Below are positions 7,681 to 17,245 of a stretch of DNA of 41,454 bases, in pieces; positions within the stretch are counted from its first letter, which is position 1, and the number at the start of each line of letters is the position of its first letter. This DNA is from Verrucomicrobiales bacterium (GTDB taxonomy: Bacteria; Verrucomicrobiota; Verrucomicrobiia; Limisphaerales; CANJXF01). The translations under genes and the position numbers were made by a program. The notes below the pieces were generated by a model, which saw only the letters and a program-made list of their open reading frames with translations, had not been told where the DNA came from and did not search any database. The stretch spans positions 1 through 41,454 of the forward strand of contig CANJXF010000041.1 of assembly GCA_947478865.1 (NCBI GenBank). Reading direction: 5' to 3'.

Positions 7681-9370
7681 TCGTAAAGGCGATGGCTAAA
7701 CCGGCCTGGGCAGGCAACCGTTTGGCTGTGCTGGCGAGCTGACTGCGAACTGCGACGTCGGGTTCGTTTTCCTAGAGCTTGACAAAATGTTCAGCACTAC
7801 TTGGAGAGATTTCCAATCCGTCACCCAGAAAGCGAACGGCCCAGTGGCGAATTCTAGCCGACGCATGTTCCAACGCATCGTTGAGAAAAGATTCATCCGC
7901 GCCACCGCTGACGTAAAGCGCCCAGAACGATTCGAGAGCCAATTGTTTGTCGGATGTTTCAAAAACTTGTGCGCGAAGTTTCGGATAAATCGTCACGTCA
8001 CGGCGGTCCGCGAGAATGTGGCGCGCTTTGCGGACAACGAAATTATTTCTGCTGCCGAGGAATTCAACGAGTTGAGCCGAGGAGAGTTTTGCTGAATCCA
8101 CGGGTGCCATTTTTGGAGATGTAACATTGCGCGCGCCGCTCCATTGAATTCGGTAAATGCGTCCGTTGCTGCGATCCCACTCCGCATCCGGATCTGGATG
8201 CGCGGCGCGTTTGTCGTGCCAGTCGGCAACGTAAATCGCGCCATCCGGCCCCATCGTTAAATCGGAAGGGGCAAACCATGTATCATGCGGAGTGAGCAAC
8301 TCGCCGCCGTAACTTGCGGTAAATGTGGAACCAGATTTTCCCAGGTTGTGCCATTGGACCGCGTGGCCGAGCAGATCGTTGGCGATATATTTGCCGTGAA
8401 ACGTTTCTGGAAACGAATCGCCTTGGTAAATAATTCCGCCATCAGTCACATGACCACCGGTAAAATTTTTGTAAGGAATGTGGTCAAAAAAACCGTACGC
8501 GTAAGGATTGTGGAGCGCGCCGTGTTTGCCGAAACTTTTCCAATAATAACCGCCCTGCACCCCGTGAAGATTCCGATATGGTCCGAGATTGGTGGAATAA
8601 ATCAGTTCTCCATCTTGATCAAAATCAAGTCCCCACGAATTGCCCCCGCCTTCGCAAAAAAGCTCAAAGCGCTTTGATCTTGGATGGTAACGCCACACGC
8701 CCTGTTGAAATTCGATGCCGCGAATATTTGCGGTAACAGTGCTTCCCTGACATCCGTAGAGCCAGCCATCCGGTCCGAACGTGAGCGAGTTTGCGACGGA
8801 ATGCGCGTCATCCATTCCAAACCCGGTGAGCAAAACCTCCGGGTCGGAATCGGGAATGTCATCGCGGTTCCGGTCTGGGTAAAAAAGCAAATACGGAACC
8901 TGCAATACGAAAACGCCGCCGTGCCCGAAAGCAAGGCCGCTGGCGAGATTCAGACCACTGACGAAGTCTTTGGACTTTTGAGCGCGGCCGTTTGCGTCGA
9001 AGTCGGACAGGATCGTGATGCGGTCCGCGCCTTTCGCTCCGCGGGGCGGCGGCTCGGGAACCTTGTCGTAGATGGTTCGCGAAAAACGATCCACTTTCGC
9101 GCGGTTCAACCCGGCAGGGTTTGGATATTGTAAATATTGAATGACCCAAAGCCGCCCGCGATCGTCGAACTCGATGCAAACGGGTTGTGCAATTATTGGT
9201 TCACTGGCGACGAGTTCGACCTGAAAGCCATCGGCCATGGACATTTTCTGAACGGCTTCGGCAGGTTTGTAGCCTTGGGCCAGCACGACATCCTCCACGC
9301 ATAAAACGACGAGGCTCGACGAGAAAACAAATCTGATGAGCATCCAGAGCGCGGTCGGGTTCACGCTCAA
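7619..9370 (-). pseudogene. Broken PVC-type dehydrogenase/heme-binding protein gene
   Basis: The start is at 9370 with a hydrophobic signal region (residues 6-31). Residues 35-420 form a beta-propeller of the membrane-bound dehydrogenase type (MADGFQVELVASEPII; FDDRGRLWVIQYLQYP; LTFGPDGWLYGCQGS; APSDLTMGPDGAIYVADW). HEAT-like repeats follow. Intact relatives run to roughly 1000 residues and end in a CxxCH cytochrome domain. Here an amber codon stops translation after 532 residues (TAG, 7772-7774), yet the same frame continues with clear family sequence for 51 codons (EPDVAVRSQLAS, then DPHIPLLLWWA). It then breaks at about 7615-7624, where cysteine hydrolase sequence begins in another frame. 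So there are two lesions: a nonsense codon and a deletion removing the cytochrome half. A 532-residue propeller protein might still be made and exported. Confidence 0.82.
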
Positions 9371-9451
9371 GTTTTGGCAAAACGAATTTCATGCGCGAGA
9401 ACAATTTGGCGGATTGAGTCTGGGCAAAGAGGTCATTTTCCCCTAAATATC

Positions 9452-9480
9452 TTGACCGGGCCTCGTTTGCACCGTTTTAT
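9452..9480 (+). promoter_or_regulatory. Candidate sigma-70-type promoter of the mre operon
   Basis: TTGACC at 9452-9457 is followed after 17 bases by TTTTAT at 9475-9480. The start codon of mreB is 23 bases further on, with a purine-rich GGTAAGAG ribosome site just before it. The -35 is good and the -10 is weak. It lies in the 132-bp divergent spacer between the PVC-type gene and mreB. This is pattern matching only. Confidence 0.35.
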
Positions 9481-9502
9481 TTACTCCCGTTAGGTAAGAG
9501 TC

Positions 9503-10528
9503 ATGTTTGCGCAACTTAAAAGCCTGTTTTCCAACGATATCGGCATAGATCTCGGGACCGCCAATTCATTGGTTTACGTCCGGGATCAAGGTATCGTTTT
9601 GCGAGAACCTTCCGTCGTCGCCATTGAAGCCGGCACCACCAATGTGCTGGCGGTTGGCGACGAAGCCAAACGCATGCTCGGACGCACTCCAGGGAATATC
9701 GTAGCCATTCGGCCCATGAAAGACGGTGTAATCGCCGATTTCGAAATCACCGAAGCCATGTTGCGGCATTTCATCCAAAAAGTGCATCATCGCAAATTAA
9801 TTGCGCCGAGAGTCGTGGTGGCGGTTCCTTCTGGAATTACCGAGGTGGAAAAACGGGCGGTCAAAGATTCTGCAACTCATGCCGGAGCACGCGAAGTTTA
9901 TTTGATCGAACAGCCCATGGCTTCGGCCATCGGTGTCGGTCTCCCGGTTCACGAACCGGCAGGCAATATGATCGTCGATATTGGCGGGGGCACCTGCGAA
10001 ATCGCGATTATTTCTTTGGCTGGAATTGTTTTCAGCCGCAGCTTACGCGTCGGCGGTGATGAGTTCGATGAAACGATCGTTGCGCACATGAAGCGCGCCT
10101 ACAACTTAATGATTGGTGAACGCACCGCGGAAGAAATTAAAATACGTATCGGATCCGCCTTTCCGCTGGAGCAAGAATTAACAATGGAAGTCAAGGGTCG
10201 CGATCTCAGCGCCGGTTTGCCCAAAACGCTCACCGTCCGCTCTGAGGAAATTCGCGAGGCATTGAAAGAACCGCTTTCGAGCATATTGGAATCTGTTCGC
10301 ATCACACTGGAGCGTTGCCCGCCCGAACTCTCCTCCGACCTGGTGGAACGAGGAATAGTCATAGCTGGAGGCGGTGCGCTTTTGCGCGGCATAAATCGTT
10401 TGGTCGCTGAAGAAACCGGTCTGCCGGTTCACATCGCCGACGATCCGCTGAGCGCCGTAGCCGAAGGAACCGGCCGAGTGTTGCAGGAACTGCAATTCCT
10501 CAAGCGAGTCGCTTCTTCCAAAACGTAA
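9503..10528 (+). CDS. mreB: Rod shape-determining protein MreB
   Basis: 341 residues, the usual length. Actin-fold ATPase that polymerises under the inner membrane and guides the elongasome. Motifs seen: [13 protein letters not shown] (14-26, phosphate 1), [52 protein letters not shown] (phosphate 2) and [11 protein letters not shown] (adenosine motif). An amphipathic N-terminus ([12 protein letters not shown]) suits membrane binding. First gene of a six-gene plus-strand cluster with mreC, mreD, mrdA, rodA and rng, 39 bp before mreC. Confidence 0.98.
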   Translation: MFAQLKSLFSNDIGIDLGTANSLVYVRDQGIVLREPSVVAIEAGTTNVLAVGDEAKRMLGRTPGNIVAIRPMKDGVIADFEITEAMLRHFIQKVHHRKLIAPRVVVAVPSGITEVEKRAVKDSATHAGAREVYLIEQPMASAIGVGLPVHEPAGNMIVDIGGGTCEIAIISLAGIVFSRSLRVGGDEFDETIVAHMKRAYNLMIGERTAEEIKIRIGSAFPLEQELTMEVKGRDLSAGLPKTLTVRSEEIREALKEPLSSILESVRITLERCPPELSSDLVERGIVIAGGGALLRGINRLVAEETGLPVHIADDPLSAVAEGTGRVLQELQFLKRVASSKT

Positions 10529-10567
10529 TTCTTCGAGCGTTCACCGTGCAAACTTTGCATTGGTGAA

Positions 10568-11377
10568 ATGTTAAAAAAGCCGCAATACATTGCGTTGGCT
10601 TTGGTCATCGTGGTCGTGCTGATTATCTTTAATCTGCCGTCCCAAACCATGTCCCGGTGTAAACTCGCCATCAGCGGACTGTTTCTGCCGCTGTTTGGTT
10701 TGGCCGGATCCTCCGCGCAACTCATTGAGAAAACGGGCCACACCGTTCTGCCCAGAAGCGTTCTCACCAAAGAAAATCAGAAATTGCGCCAGGAAAATGA
10801 GCAGCTCCGCATTCAGCTCATGCAAAATGATGAACTATTTCGCGAAAACTCCAGACTCCGTCAATCGTTGGAATGGCAAAAACAGACGCGATGGAAACTC
10901 AAGCTCGGCCATGTCATCTCCCGTGACCCCGCCAACTGGTGGCGAACCGTTCAGATTGACATCGGATCCGCTCAAGGAATTCGCGAAAATTTGCCGGTCC
11001 TGACCTCACAAGGCCTAGTGGGACGCACATCGGTCGTCGGTCAAAACCGGTCGCAAGTCCTGCTTTTGGGCGACCCTAACCTGCGAGTAGGCGCTTCGAT
11101 ATCGGACAAAGAGGTCCGCGAAAACGGCATTACCATTTCCACTTCAGGCCCACTCGATAACAACTTGGTCAATTTTCAATACTTCTCCCGGAACAACGCG
11201 GTTAAACCGGGGCAAACCGTCATTACCAGCGGCGAAGGCGGCGTTTTCCCGAAAGGCATTGTGATCGGGCAGATTCTCGATGTCCGGAACAGCAATATCG
11301 GCGTTTCGTCCGAAGCACGGGTGAAAGTTGCGGCGAATTTGAATTCTCTGGAGGAAGTCTGGGTGATGTTCCCATGA
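10568..11377 (+). CDS. mreC: Rod shape-determining protein MreC
   Basis: 269 residues. A short cytoplasmic start and one transmembrane helix (about 8-23, ALALVIVVVLIIFNLP) are followed by a coiled coil (about 63-100, KENQKLRQENEQLRIQLMQ) and the periplasmic beta-barrel domain (GHVISRDPANWWRTVQIDIG; LPVLTSQGLVGRTSVVG; VITSGEGGVFPKGIVIGQI). This layout is diagnostic for MreC, which links MreB inside the cell to PBP2 and RodA outside. The stop overlaps the mreD start (ATGA at 11374-11377), implying translational coupling. Confidence 0.96.
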   Translation: MLKKPQYIALALVIVVVLIIFNLPSQTMSRCKLAISGLFLPLFGLAGSSAQLIEKTGHTVLPRSVLTKENQKLRQENEQLRIQLMQNDELFRENSRLRQSLEWQKQTRWKLKLGHVISRDPANWWRTVQIDIGSAQGIRENLPVLTSQGLVGRTSVVGQNRSQVLLLGDPNLRVGASISDKEVRENGITISTSGPLDNNLVNFQYFSRNNAVKPGQTVITSGEGGVFPKGIVIGQILDVRNSNIGVSSEARVKVAANLNSLEEVWVMFP

Positions 11378-11925
11378 ACCCACTGAATACCATCTTCGTT
11401 TTGCTGGCGGCGTTCCTTGCTGTCTATTGCGAGTCTTCGATCGAGTTCTTCCGTAATTTTTTCGGCGCGCAAATCGATTTGCTCCCGGCCATCATGGTTT
11501 ACACCAGCCTGACGATGGGGTTGGTTTCGGTCTCACTTCTGGCTGTTTTTGGCGGACTTCTATTTGATTCATTTTCCGCCAACGCGCTGGGCATCTCAAT
11601 TGTTCCACTACTGCTGATTGGCTTTGCCATTCATCGTTTTCACGGATTGCTTTTGCGCGATCAGATTTATGCGCAGTTTGCTTTTGGCACTGCCGCCAGC
11701 ATCTTAAATCCGCTGCTCACCCTGATGATTCTGCTCAGCGGCGAAACAAACCCGCTCGTCGGTTGGGGAACGATTTGGCAACTGATCGTGATGGCCCTTG
11801 GCGGTGGTTTGCTCACTCCAGTGTGTTTTGGGGTTCTCGATTCGCTGAGCCGCGCATTGAATTATCAACCGGTTTCGCAAACCAGTTTTCGTCCTGACCG
11901 CCAAATCAAGAGAGGGCGCGCCTGA
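11374..11925 (+). CDS. mreD: Rod shape-determining protein MreD
   Basis: 183 residues and almost entirely hydrophobic, with about five or six membrane helices (for example TIFVLLAAFLAVYCESS; MVYTSLTMGLVSVSLLAVFG; LIVMALGGGLLTPVCFGVLD). MreD sequences are poorly conserved, so the call rests on topology, size and its exact place between mreC and mrdA. The start overlaps the mreC stop by 4 bases and its stop shares one base with the mrdA start. It works with MreC in the elongasome in the inner membrane. Confidence 0.9.
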   Translation: MNPLNTIFVLLAAFLAVYCESSIEFFRNFFGAQIDLLPAIMVYTSLTMGLVSVSLLAVFGGLLFDSFSANALGISIVPLLLIGFAIHRFHGLLLRDQIYAQFAFGTAASILNPLLTLMILLSGETNPLVGWGTIWQLIVMALGGGLLTPVCFGVLDSLSRALNYQPVSQTSFRPDRQIKRGRA

Positions 11926-13982
11926 TGCTTGTTTTTGACCAACTCAAACGAGCAGATCGCAAGTTGCAGATCATTTCGATCGGCGTATTGGCGGGCCTGA
12001 TCATCTTGTTGGCAGGGCTATGGTGGGTGCAGGTCGTGTCCGCAAAACAATACGAAGCAAATCTAAAGAATCAGTCCTTCCGCTCCGTGCGCGTCCCTGC
12101 CCTTCGCGGAAAAATTCTGGATCGCAACAATGAAAGCCTGGTGGAAAACCGCCCGCGCTTTGACGTGAATCTTTACCTCGAAGAATTGCGCAGCCAGTTC
12201 AGATATGAATACACAAACAACGTCCTCAAGGAGAATGTTCGGCTGCATCCAGAATTGATAAAGCCAGCAAAGCCATCCTCGCTCAGCCGCTTTTTTGCAT
12301 CGGTGACCGGTGGGTCGAAAAAAGCGAATGCGGATAAGCCAAATCAAGAGCAAGCGAAATTGCCGGTTGCCCTTCGCATCGAACTAGAGGCTGAAGCGCG
12401 GTATCGCGTAGCCAGCAACATTACCGCTCAAATCACCTCAACTTTGCAGGAACCAAAAATTCTTGATCGAGTCCGCTTTGGGAAACACTACGCCCAGCGG
12501 CCCTATATCCCATTTCCAATTGCACAGAATCTCAGCGCCAAGCAGGTTGCGATCTTTGCGGAAAATTTCACCGGATTACGCGCCGTTGAAATGGAAATCC
12601 AGCCCACGCGCACCAACCTCTTCGGCACAACAGCCGCGCATTTGCTCGGCTATATCCAACGCCACGACCAACCCGAAGACGAGGACGAGATTTCTTACAA
12701 ATATTATTTGCCTGATTACATGGGAAAGACCGGCGTCGAAGCGACATTTGATTCTGCGTTGCGGGGAAAAGCGGGAGTGCAATCTTTGCTGGTGAACAAT
12801 GTGGGCTATCGGCAGCACGAAGAAACATTGGTTTCGACCGAACCGGGACAAAATGTTTCGCTCACCATCGACCTTCGCATTCAGCGCGCAGCCGAGAAGG
12901 CGTTGTCGGCAGCCATGGCGAATGTTCGCGGTGCTGTGGTTGTAATGGATGTGCGCAACGGGGATGTCCTCGCGCTGGTTTCTGCCCCAACTTTTGATCC
13001 CAATGCATTCACCGTGGGAGTTTCAACAGAGCAATACACCGAATGGAACAATGAGAAATACAGCCATATGTTCAATCGGGCGACGCACGGAGCCTATCCG
13101 CCGGGATCAATATTGAAAATTCTTACGACAATTGCCTGCCTTGAAGCCGGGGTTCTGAATCCTAAGGAAATTTTCCATGTTCAACCGGATCCTGAAAATC
13201 CTGGAAAGGGTTGCATCTTCGTCGAGGGAAGAAAAATAAGGGACACAGCGAGCCCTGGAGACTATGACTTTAACCGCGCCTTCATGAAGTCGAGCAATGC
13301 CTACTTCATTCACAATGGATTGAAAGCCGGGTTGCGTAAACTGGTCGAAGTGGGCGAACGCTTTCATCTCGGCGAAAGCACTGGAATGATGCCACTTGAG
13401 GAAGCTTCCGGTGATTATCCGCGAACTGATAATTTGAAAGGATGGTCCACCGGAAACACCGCAAACCTTTGTTTCGGGCAAGAGATTACAGTCACGCCGC
13501 TCCAGATTGCCGTGATGACTTCAGCGATCGCCAACGGCGGAAAACTCTATTTCCCTCGCATCGTTAGGAAGCTTCAGGCTGCCGACGCCGAAATGGAAAG
13601 CGACGCATCCATCTTCCGCCCGGGCGTCCTGCGTTCCGATCTGCATTTGAATTCCAAACACCTTGAGATCGTTCATCGCGGAATGCTTGCGGACGTCGAA
13701 GATCCGGCTGGAACAGGAGCCAAATCCGCAGTCAAAGGATTCCGAGTCACCGGAAAAACCGGAACCGCGCAAATCGAAAAAGGAAATAAGATTATCGACC
13801 ATATCACGTGGTTCACCTCCTTCGCCCCGTTTGAAAAACCGAAATACGCCGTTGTGGTCATGGTGCAATCGGGAGCATCGGGCGGAGGAACCTGCGCTCC
13901 GGTCGCTGGTAAAATTTACGAAGTCATTCAAAAAATTGAGCAAGGCGCAATGCCCTTAAAAGTCGTGGCACAATTGAACTAA
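11925..13982 (+). CDS. mrdA: Penicillin-binding protein 2 (elongasome transpeptidase)
   Basis: 685 residues. One N-terminal membrane anchor (about 15-38), a pedestal domain with the conserved LRGKILDRNNESLVENRP (60-77), and a C-terminal transpeptidase domain. Catalytic motifs: SxxK as Ser395-Lys398 (YPPGSILK), SxN as SSN 456-458, and KTG 611-613 (VTGKTGTAQ). It cross-links new peptidoglycan during elongation, paired with RodA encoded next. A hydrophilic insertion around 115-150, rich in Lys/Ser, is longer than I would expect in the pedestal. Start and stop each overlap the neighbour by one base, a fully coupled arrangement. Confidence 0.96.
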   Translation: MLVFDQLKRADRKLQIISIGVLAGLIILLAGLWWVQVVSAKQYEANLKNQSFRSVRVPALRGKILDRNNESLVENRPRFDVNLYLEELRSQFRYEYTNNVLKENVRLHPELIKPAKPSSLSRFFASVTGGSKKANADKPNQEQAKLPVALRIELEAEARYRVASNITAQITSTLQEPKILDRVRFGKHYAQRPYIPFPIAQNLSAKQVAIFAENFTGLRAVEMEIQPTRTNLFGTTAAHLLGYIQRHDQPEDEDEISYKYYLPDYMGKTGVEATFDSALRGKAGVQSLLVNNVGYRQHEETLVSTEPGQNVSLTIDLRIQRAAEKALSAAMANVRGAVVVMDVRNGDVLALVSAPTFDPNAFTVGVSTEQYTEWNNEKYSHMFNRATHGAYPPGSILKILTTIACLEAGVLNPKEIFHVQPDPENPGKGCIFVEGRKIRDTASPGDYDFNRAFMKSSNAYFIHNGLKAGLRKLVEVGERFHLGESTGMMPLEEASGDYPRTDNLKGWSTGNTANLCFGQEITVTPLQIAVMTSAIANGGKLYFPRIVRKLQAADAEMESDASIFRPGVLRSDLHLNSKHLEIVHRGMLADVEDPAGTGAKSAVKGFRVTGKTGTAQIEKGNKIIDHITWFTSFAPFEKPKYAVVVMVQSGASGGGTCAPVAGKIYEVIQKIEQGAMPLKVVAQLN

Positions 13983-15196
13983 TGTACGAAACGCACCTAA
14001 ACGAACGCAAGTCTCTCCTCGATTGGCCGCTGGTCCTGGCTTTGCTGGGCCTGATGGTTGTCGGGACGGCGTTCATTTACAGCGCTTCCCTCGCAAACGA
14101 ATCAGCTCGAACGCTCTCGTGGTTCCGCCAGATTCACGTGAAGCAAATCATCTGGTACGCATTCGGAATCATCCTCGTCATTGTAATGTGCATGTTTGAT
14201 TATCGAACCCTCGCGCGGTGGTCGATCATTGCTTACTGGCTAACGATTTTTTCGCTCGTCCTTGTTCTCTTCATCGGAACCGGTGGCGCCAGTTGGGGCG
14301 CGAAACGTTGGATCAACATGGGATTCTTCCAGTTTCAACCCTCCGAATTCGCGAAGATCGGTTTCATTTTGATGCTCGCCAATTTTCTGAGCCGACCACC
14401 GGAGGAATTGCGTTCGCAAAAATTGTTTTTAAAAGCGCTCGGAATGATCGCCCTGCCCTTCCTATTGATCCTCAAAGAGCCCGATCTGGGTTCTGCGCTC
14501 GTGTTCTTCCCCGTCGGTTTGCTGATGATGTTTGTTGCCGGCGTATCCGGAAAACTCCTGGCCAAATTCATTGGCGGAATTGGGATTATCGTCGCTTTGC
14601 TGTTGGTGGATGTGTTATTCGCTCCTCCCGATTCGAAATGGCAGATCAAATTACATCCTTATCAGCGGCAACGGTTGCTCACTTATTTTGGGAAAGATTT
14701 CGCTCCACGGGACGCCACGCCAGCGGAGCGCAAAGAAGCAAAGATCCTGCAAAACGCCAAATCCTACAACGTTGAGCAAGCCCTTATTTCAGTCGGTTCG
14801 GGAGGGCTGACTGGCAAAGGGTGGCGGCTGGGAACGCAATACTCTCTTGGGTTCCTGCCGCGCGGAGTGGCACACAACGACTTCATTTTCTCTGTCATTG
14901 CCGAGGAGAAAGGATTCGTTGGCAGCGTCATCGTATTGACGCTCTACACGGTCATCCTGTTTAGCGGGATAAAGATAGCCAGTCAGGCGCGCGATCGTCT
15001 GGGAAAAACTCTGGCAATTGGTGTGGTGGCACTTTTATTCAGCCACGTCTTCATCAATATCGGCATGAACATTCGGTTGATGCCAGTGACGGGTATTCCA
15101 CTGCCGCTGCTTAGTTACGGCGGATCCTCAGTGCTCTGCTCGCTTATCGCCATTGGTATTTTGCAAAACGTCCACATGTATCGAAGGTCCTATTAA
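13982..15196 (+). CDS. rodA: Peptidoglycan glycosyltransferase RodA
   Basis: 404 residues with about ten membrane helices, of the SEDS family. Recognisable stretches: GTAFIYSASLAN, GAKRWINMGFFQFQPSEFAKIGFILMLA (broken by no gap), LLILKEPDLGSALVFFPVGL, NDFIFSVIAEEKGFVGS and MPVTGIPLPLLSYGGSSVL. These are hallmark SEDS motifs. It polymerises lipid II into glycan strands with PBP2. Its ATG shares one base with the mrdA stop. The neighbourhood (mre genes) fixes it as RodA rather than FtsW. Confidence 0.96.
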   Translation: MYETHLNERKSLLDWPLVLALLGLMVVGTAFIYSASLANESARTLSWFRQIHVKQIIWYAFGIILVIVMCMFDYRTLARWSIIAYWLTIFSLVLVLFIGTGGASWGAKRWINMGFFQFQPSEFAKIGFILMLANFLSRPPEELRSQKLFLKALGMIALPFLLILKEPDLGSALVFFPVGLLMMFVAGVSGKLLAKFIGGIGIIVALLLVDVLFAPPDSKWQIKLHPYQRQRLLTYFGKDFAPRDATPAERKEAKILQNAKSYNVEQALISVGSGGLTGKGWRLGTQYSLGFLPRGVAHNDFIFSVIAEEKGFVGSVIVLTLYTVILFSGIKIASQARDRLGKTLAIGVVALLFSHVFINIGMNIRLMPVTGIPLPLLSYGGSSVLCSLIAIGILQNVHMYRRSY

Positions 15197-15197
15197 T

Positions 15198-17165
15198 ATG
15201 AGTGATAGAAATTTTTCGCGACGCCGCCGGGGCGGCATGCGATTTCGTCCGCCGGGCGGATTGAACCCAAACCAGCGACCCGATCGCGCCGCCAATGAAG
15301 CGCGCGCGGATGCCTTGGGTGAAAAAGCCGGTGGTGCTGAAACGATTTACGATAAATCACGCCACGAACAGGAGATCGAACGCGCTGAAAACGTGGCCGC
15401 GGGTCTGCCACCGCAGGGAATCGCCGCGCCGGAGGAAACACACGAGCATTCCAAAAAAGATTTCCGTGAACCGGATATGAAAACTCCGGCGCACGTCGAA
15501 GAAACTCCTTATCAACCGGTGAAAATTGCGGAACCGCCGACGCAAGGAATTGTCGACAGCATTCGTGCCGCAGCCACAAAGGTCATCAAGAAAGTTCAGC
15601 AATTGATCCGGCCGGTCAAACGCACGAACAAAGAAGTGATCATCAACGCGGAATCATTGGAAACGCGCGTTGCCGTCCTCGAAGAAGGAAAACTCGAGGA
15701 ATTCACCATCGAACGCACGACGGAGGAACGTTTGGTCGGAAGCATTTTCAAAGGCAAGGTACGCAACCTGGAAGATGGTTTGAAGGCCGCCTTCGTTGAT
15801 ATCGGCTTCGAGAAAAATGCATTCTTGCACTATTGGGACATTGTTCCAAATAGCTTCGACAGCGGAGTTGAATTGGTGGAACGCGAAACGAAAAAGCGCG
15901 ACAAGCCACGCATCACTCAAAAGGATATTCCGCGACTTTATCCCCCTGGAAGCGACATCATCATCCAAGTCACCAAAGGGCCAATTGGCACTAAAGGTCC
16001 GCGTGTCACCACGAATTTGGTTCTGCCTGGTCGCTATCTCGTGCTGTTGCCAAATTCGGATCAAAGCGGTATCTCGCGGAAAATTGAGAATCAGGAAGAG
16101 CGCCAGCGCTTAAAGAAAATTCTCCGCGAACTCACGATTCCCGAAGGCATGGGCGTAATCATGAGAACGGTGGGCGAAGGTCAACGTGCGGCTTATTTCG
16201 TCCGCGACCTGGCTTTGCTCATGGAAGAATGGAAGGGCATTCAGGAAAAAATTAAATCGCAACCGTCCGCGACCTGCGTGTTCCAGGAACCTGATTTGAT
16301 TGAACGAACGGTCCGTGATTTTCTAACTGAAGACATCGAACGCATCGTCGTGGATAGCGCCAAACATCACGATCGCATGCGGGAAATGATCTCAAAAATC
16401 TCGAAACGTTCGGCGGATAAAGTGAAGCTCTATAGCGAATCGCAGCCGATTTTCGATCGCTTCAACATCACCAAACAGTTGGAGAATACGTTTTCTCGTC
16501 AGGTTCATTTGAAGAGCGGTGGTTATCTCGTCATCGACGAAACAGAAGCTCTGGTCGCAATCGACGTAAACACCGGGCGGCACAAGGGAAACAAGGATCA
16601 GGAATCCACGATTCTGAAAGTGAATCTGGAAGCGGCTGAAGAAATCGCCCGGCAGCTTCGACTTCGCAACATGGGCGGTCTCATTGTGCTCGATTTCATT
16701 GACATGAAATCGCGCCGCGATCAGCAATCCGTTTACCAAAAAATTAAAGACGGCTTACGCCGCGACAAAGCCAAAACCCACGTTCTCCCCATCTCACAAC
16801 TCGGCCTGATGGAGATGACACGCCAACGTCACTCGGAAAGTGTCCGCTCCGCCGTTTATGATGATTGTCCCTACTGCAAGGGTCGCGGCAAAGTGAAGAG
16901 CGCCGTCACGATGAGCGTTGAGATTCAACGCAAGCTGAGCGAAATCTTGAAAAAACGTCAGCGCGACGAATCAGATTTCCAACTGCGGGTCGTCGTTCAT
17001 CCGAGTGTGCTCGAGCGCTTGCGCAACGAGGACGAAAAGCTCATTACCGAAATGGAAAAACGGTATTTCGGAAAACTCCTGTTCCGTCCGGACCCGGCTT
17101 TTCACGCCGAACAGTTCAAGATCATGAACGTAGCCACGAACGAGGAACTCGCGAGCGGGGCCTAA
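15198..17165 (+). CDS. rng: Ribonuclease E/G family protein
   Basis: 655 residues from the ATG one base after the rodA stop. The same frame stays open upstream but inside rodA. Residues 1-145 form a charged, low-complexity extension (RRRRGGMRFRPPGG near the start), likely disordered and RNA-binding. Then come an S1-like RNA-binding domain (about 165-265), an RNase H-like catalytic core with acidic residues near 455 (VAIDVNTGRHKG) and 499 (IVLDFIDMK), and a Zn-link motif CPYCKGRG near 557. The family cleaves single-stranded RNA for rRNA maturation and mRNA decay. The long extension is atypical for plain RNase G. Linkage of rng to mre genes is seen in other bacteria. Confidence 0.94.
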   Translation: MSDRNFSRRRRGGMRFRPPGGLNPNQRPDRAANEARADALGEKAGGAETIYDKSRHEQEIERAENVAAGLPPQGIAAPEETHEHSKKDFREPDMKTPAHVEETPYQPVKIAEPPTQGIVDSIRAAATKVIKKVQQLIRPVKRTNKEVIINAESLETRVAVLEEGKLEEFTIERTTEERLVGSIFKGKVRNLEDGLKAAFVDIGFEKNAFLHYWDIVPNSFDSGVELVERETKKRDKPRITQKDIPRLYPPGSDIIIQVTKGPIGTKGPRVTTNLVLPGRYLVLLPNSDQSGISRKIENQEERQRLKKILRELTIPEGMGVIMRTVGEGQRAAYFVRDLALLMEEWKGIQEKIKSQPSATCVFQEPDLIERTVRDFLTEDIERIVVDSAKHHDRMREMISKISKRSADKVKLYSESQPIFDRFNITKQLENTFSRQVHLKSGGYLVIDETEALVAIDVNTGRHKGNKDQESTILKVNLEAAEEIARQLRLRNMGGLIVLDFIDMKSRRDQQSVYQKIKDGLRRDKAKTHVLPISQLGLMEMTRQRHSESVRSAVYDDCPYCKGRGKVKSAVTMSVEIQRKLSEILKKRQRDESDFQLRVVVHPSVLERLRNEDEKLITEMEKRYFGKLLFRPDPAFHAEQFKIMNVATNEELASGA

Positions 17166-17190
17166 GTCGATAGGCTTGATTTAAAAAACA

Positions 17191-17223
17191 AAACGCCCCG
17201 CAGCAATGCGGGGCGTTTTTTTT
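17191..17223 (+). terminator. Strong intrinsic terminator closing the mre-rng operon
   Basis: AAACGCCCCGCA (17191-17202) pairs perfectly with TGCGGGGCGTTT (17207-17218) around a GCAA loop, followed by an unbroken run of T to 17223. On the other strand the hairpin is followed by TTTTGTTTTTT, so it can also end the convergent minus-strand operon whose last gene stops at 17246. It lies 25 bp after the rng stop. Confidence 0.93.
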
Positions 17224-17245
17224 CTGATTTAATTCCGACGAAATT

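Noticed and set aside
7772-7774. Amber codon read as a sense codon (TAG recoding)
   Set aside because: Other genes, such as rodA's neighbours and the DUF3185 gene, end normally, some on TAG, and the same gene has a second lesion, so decay is simpler.
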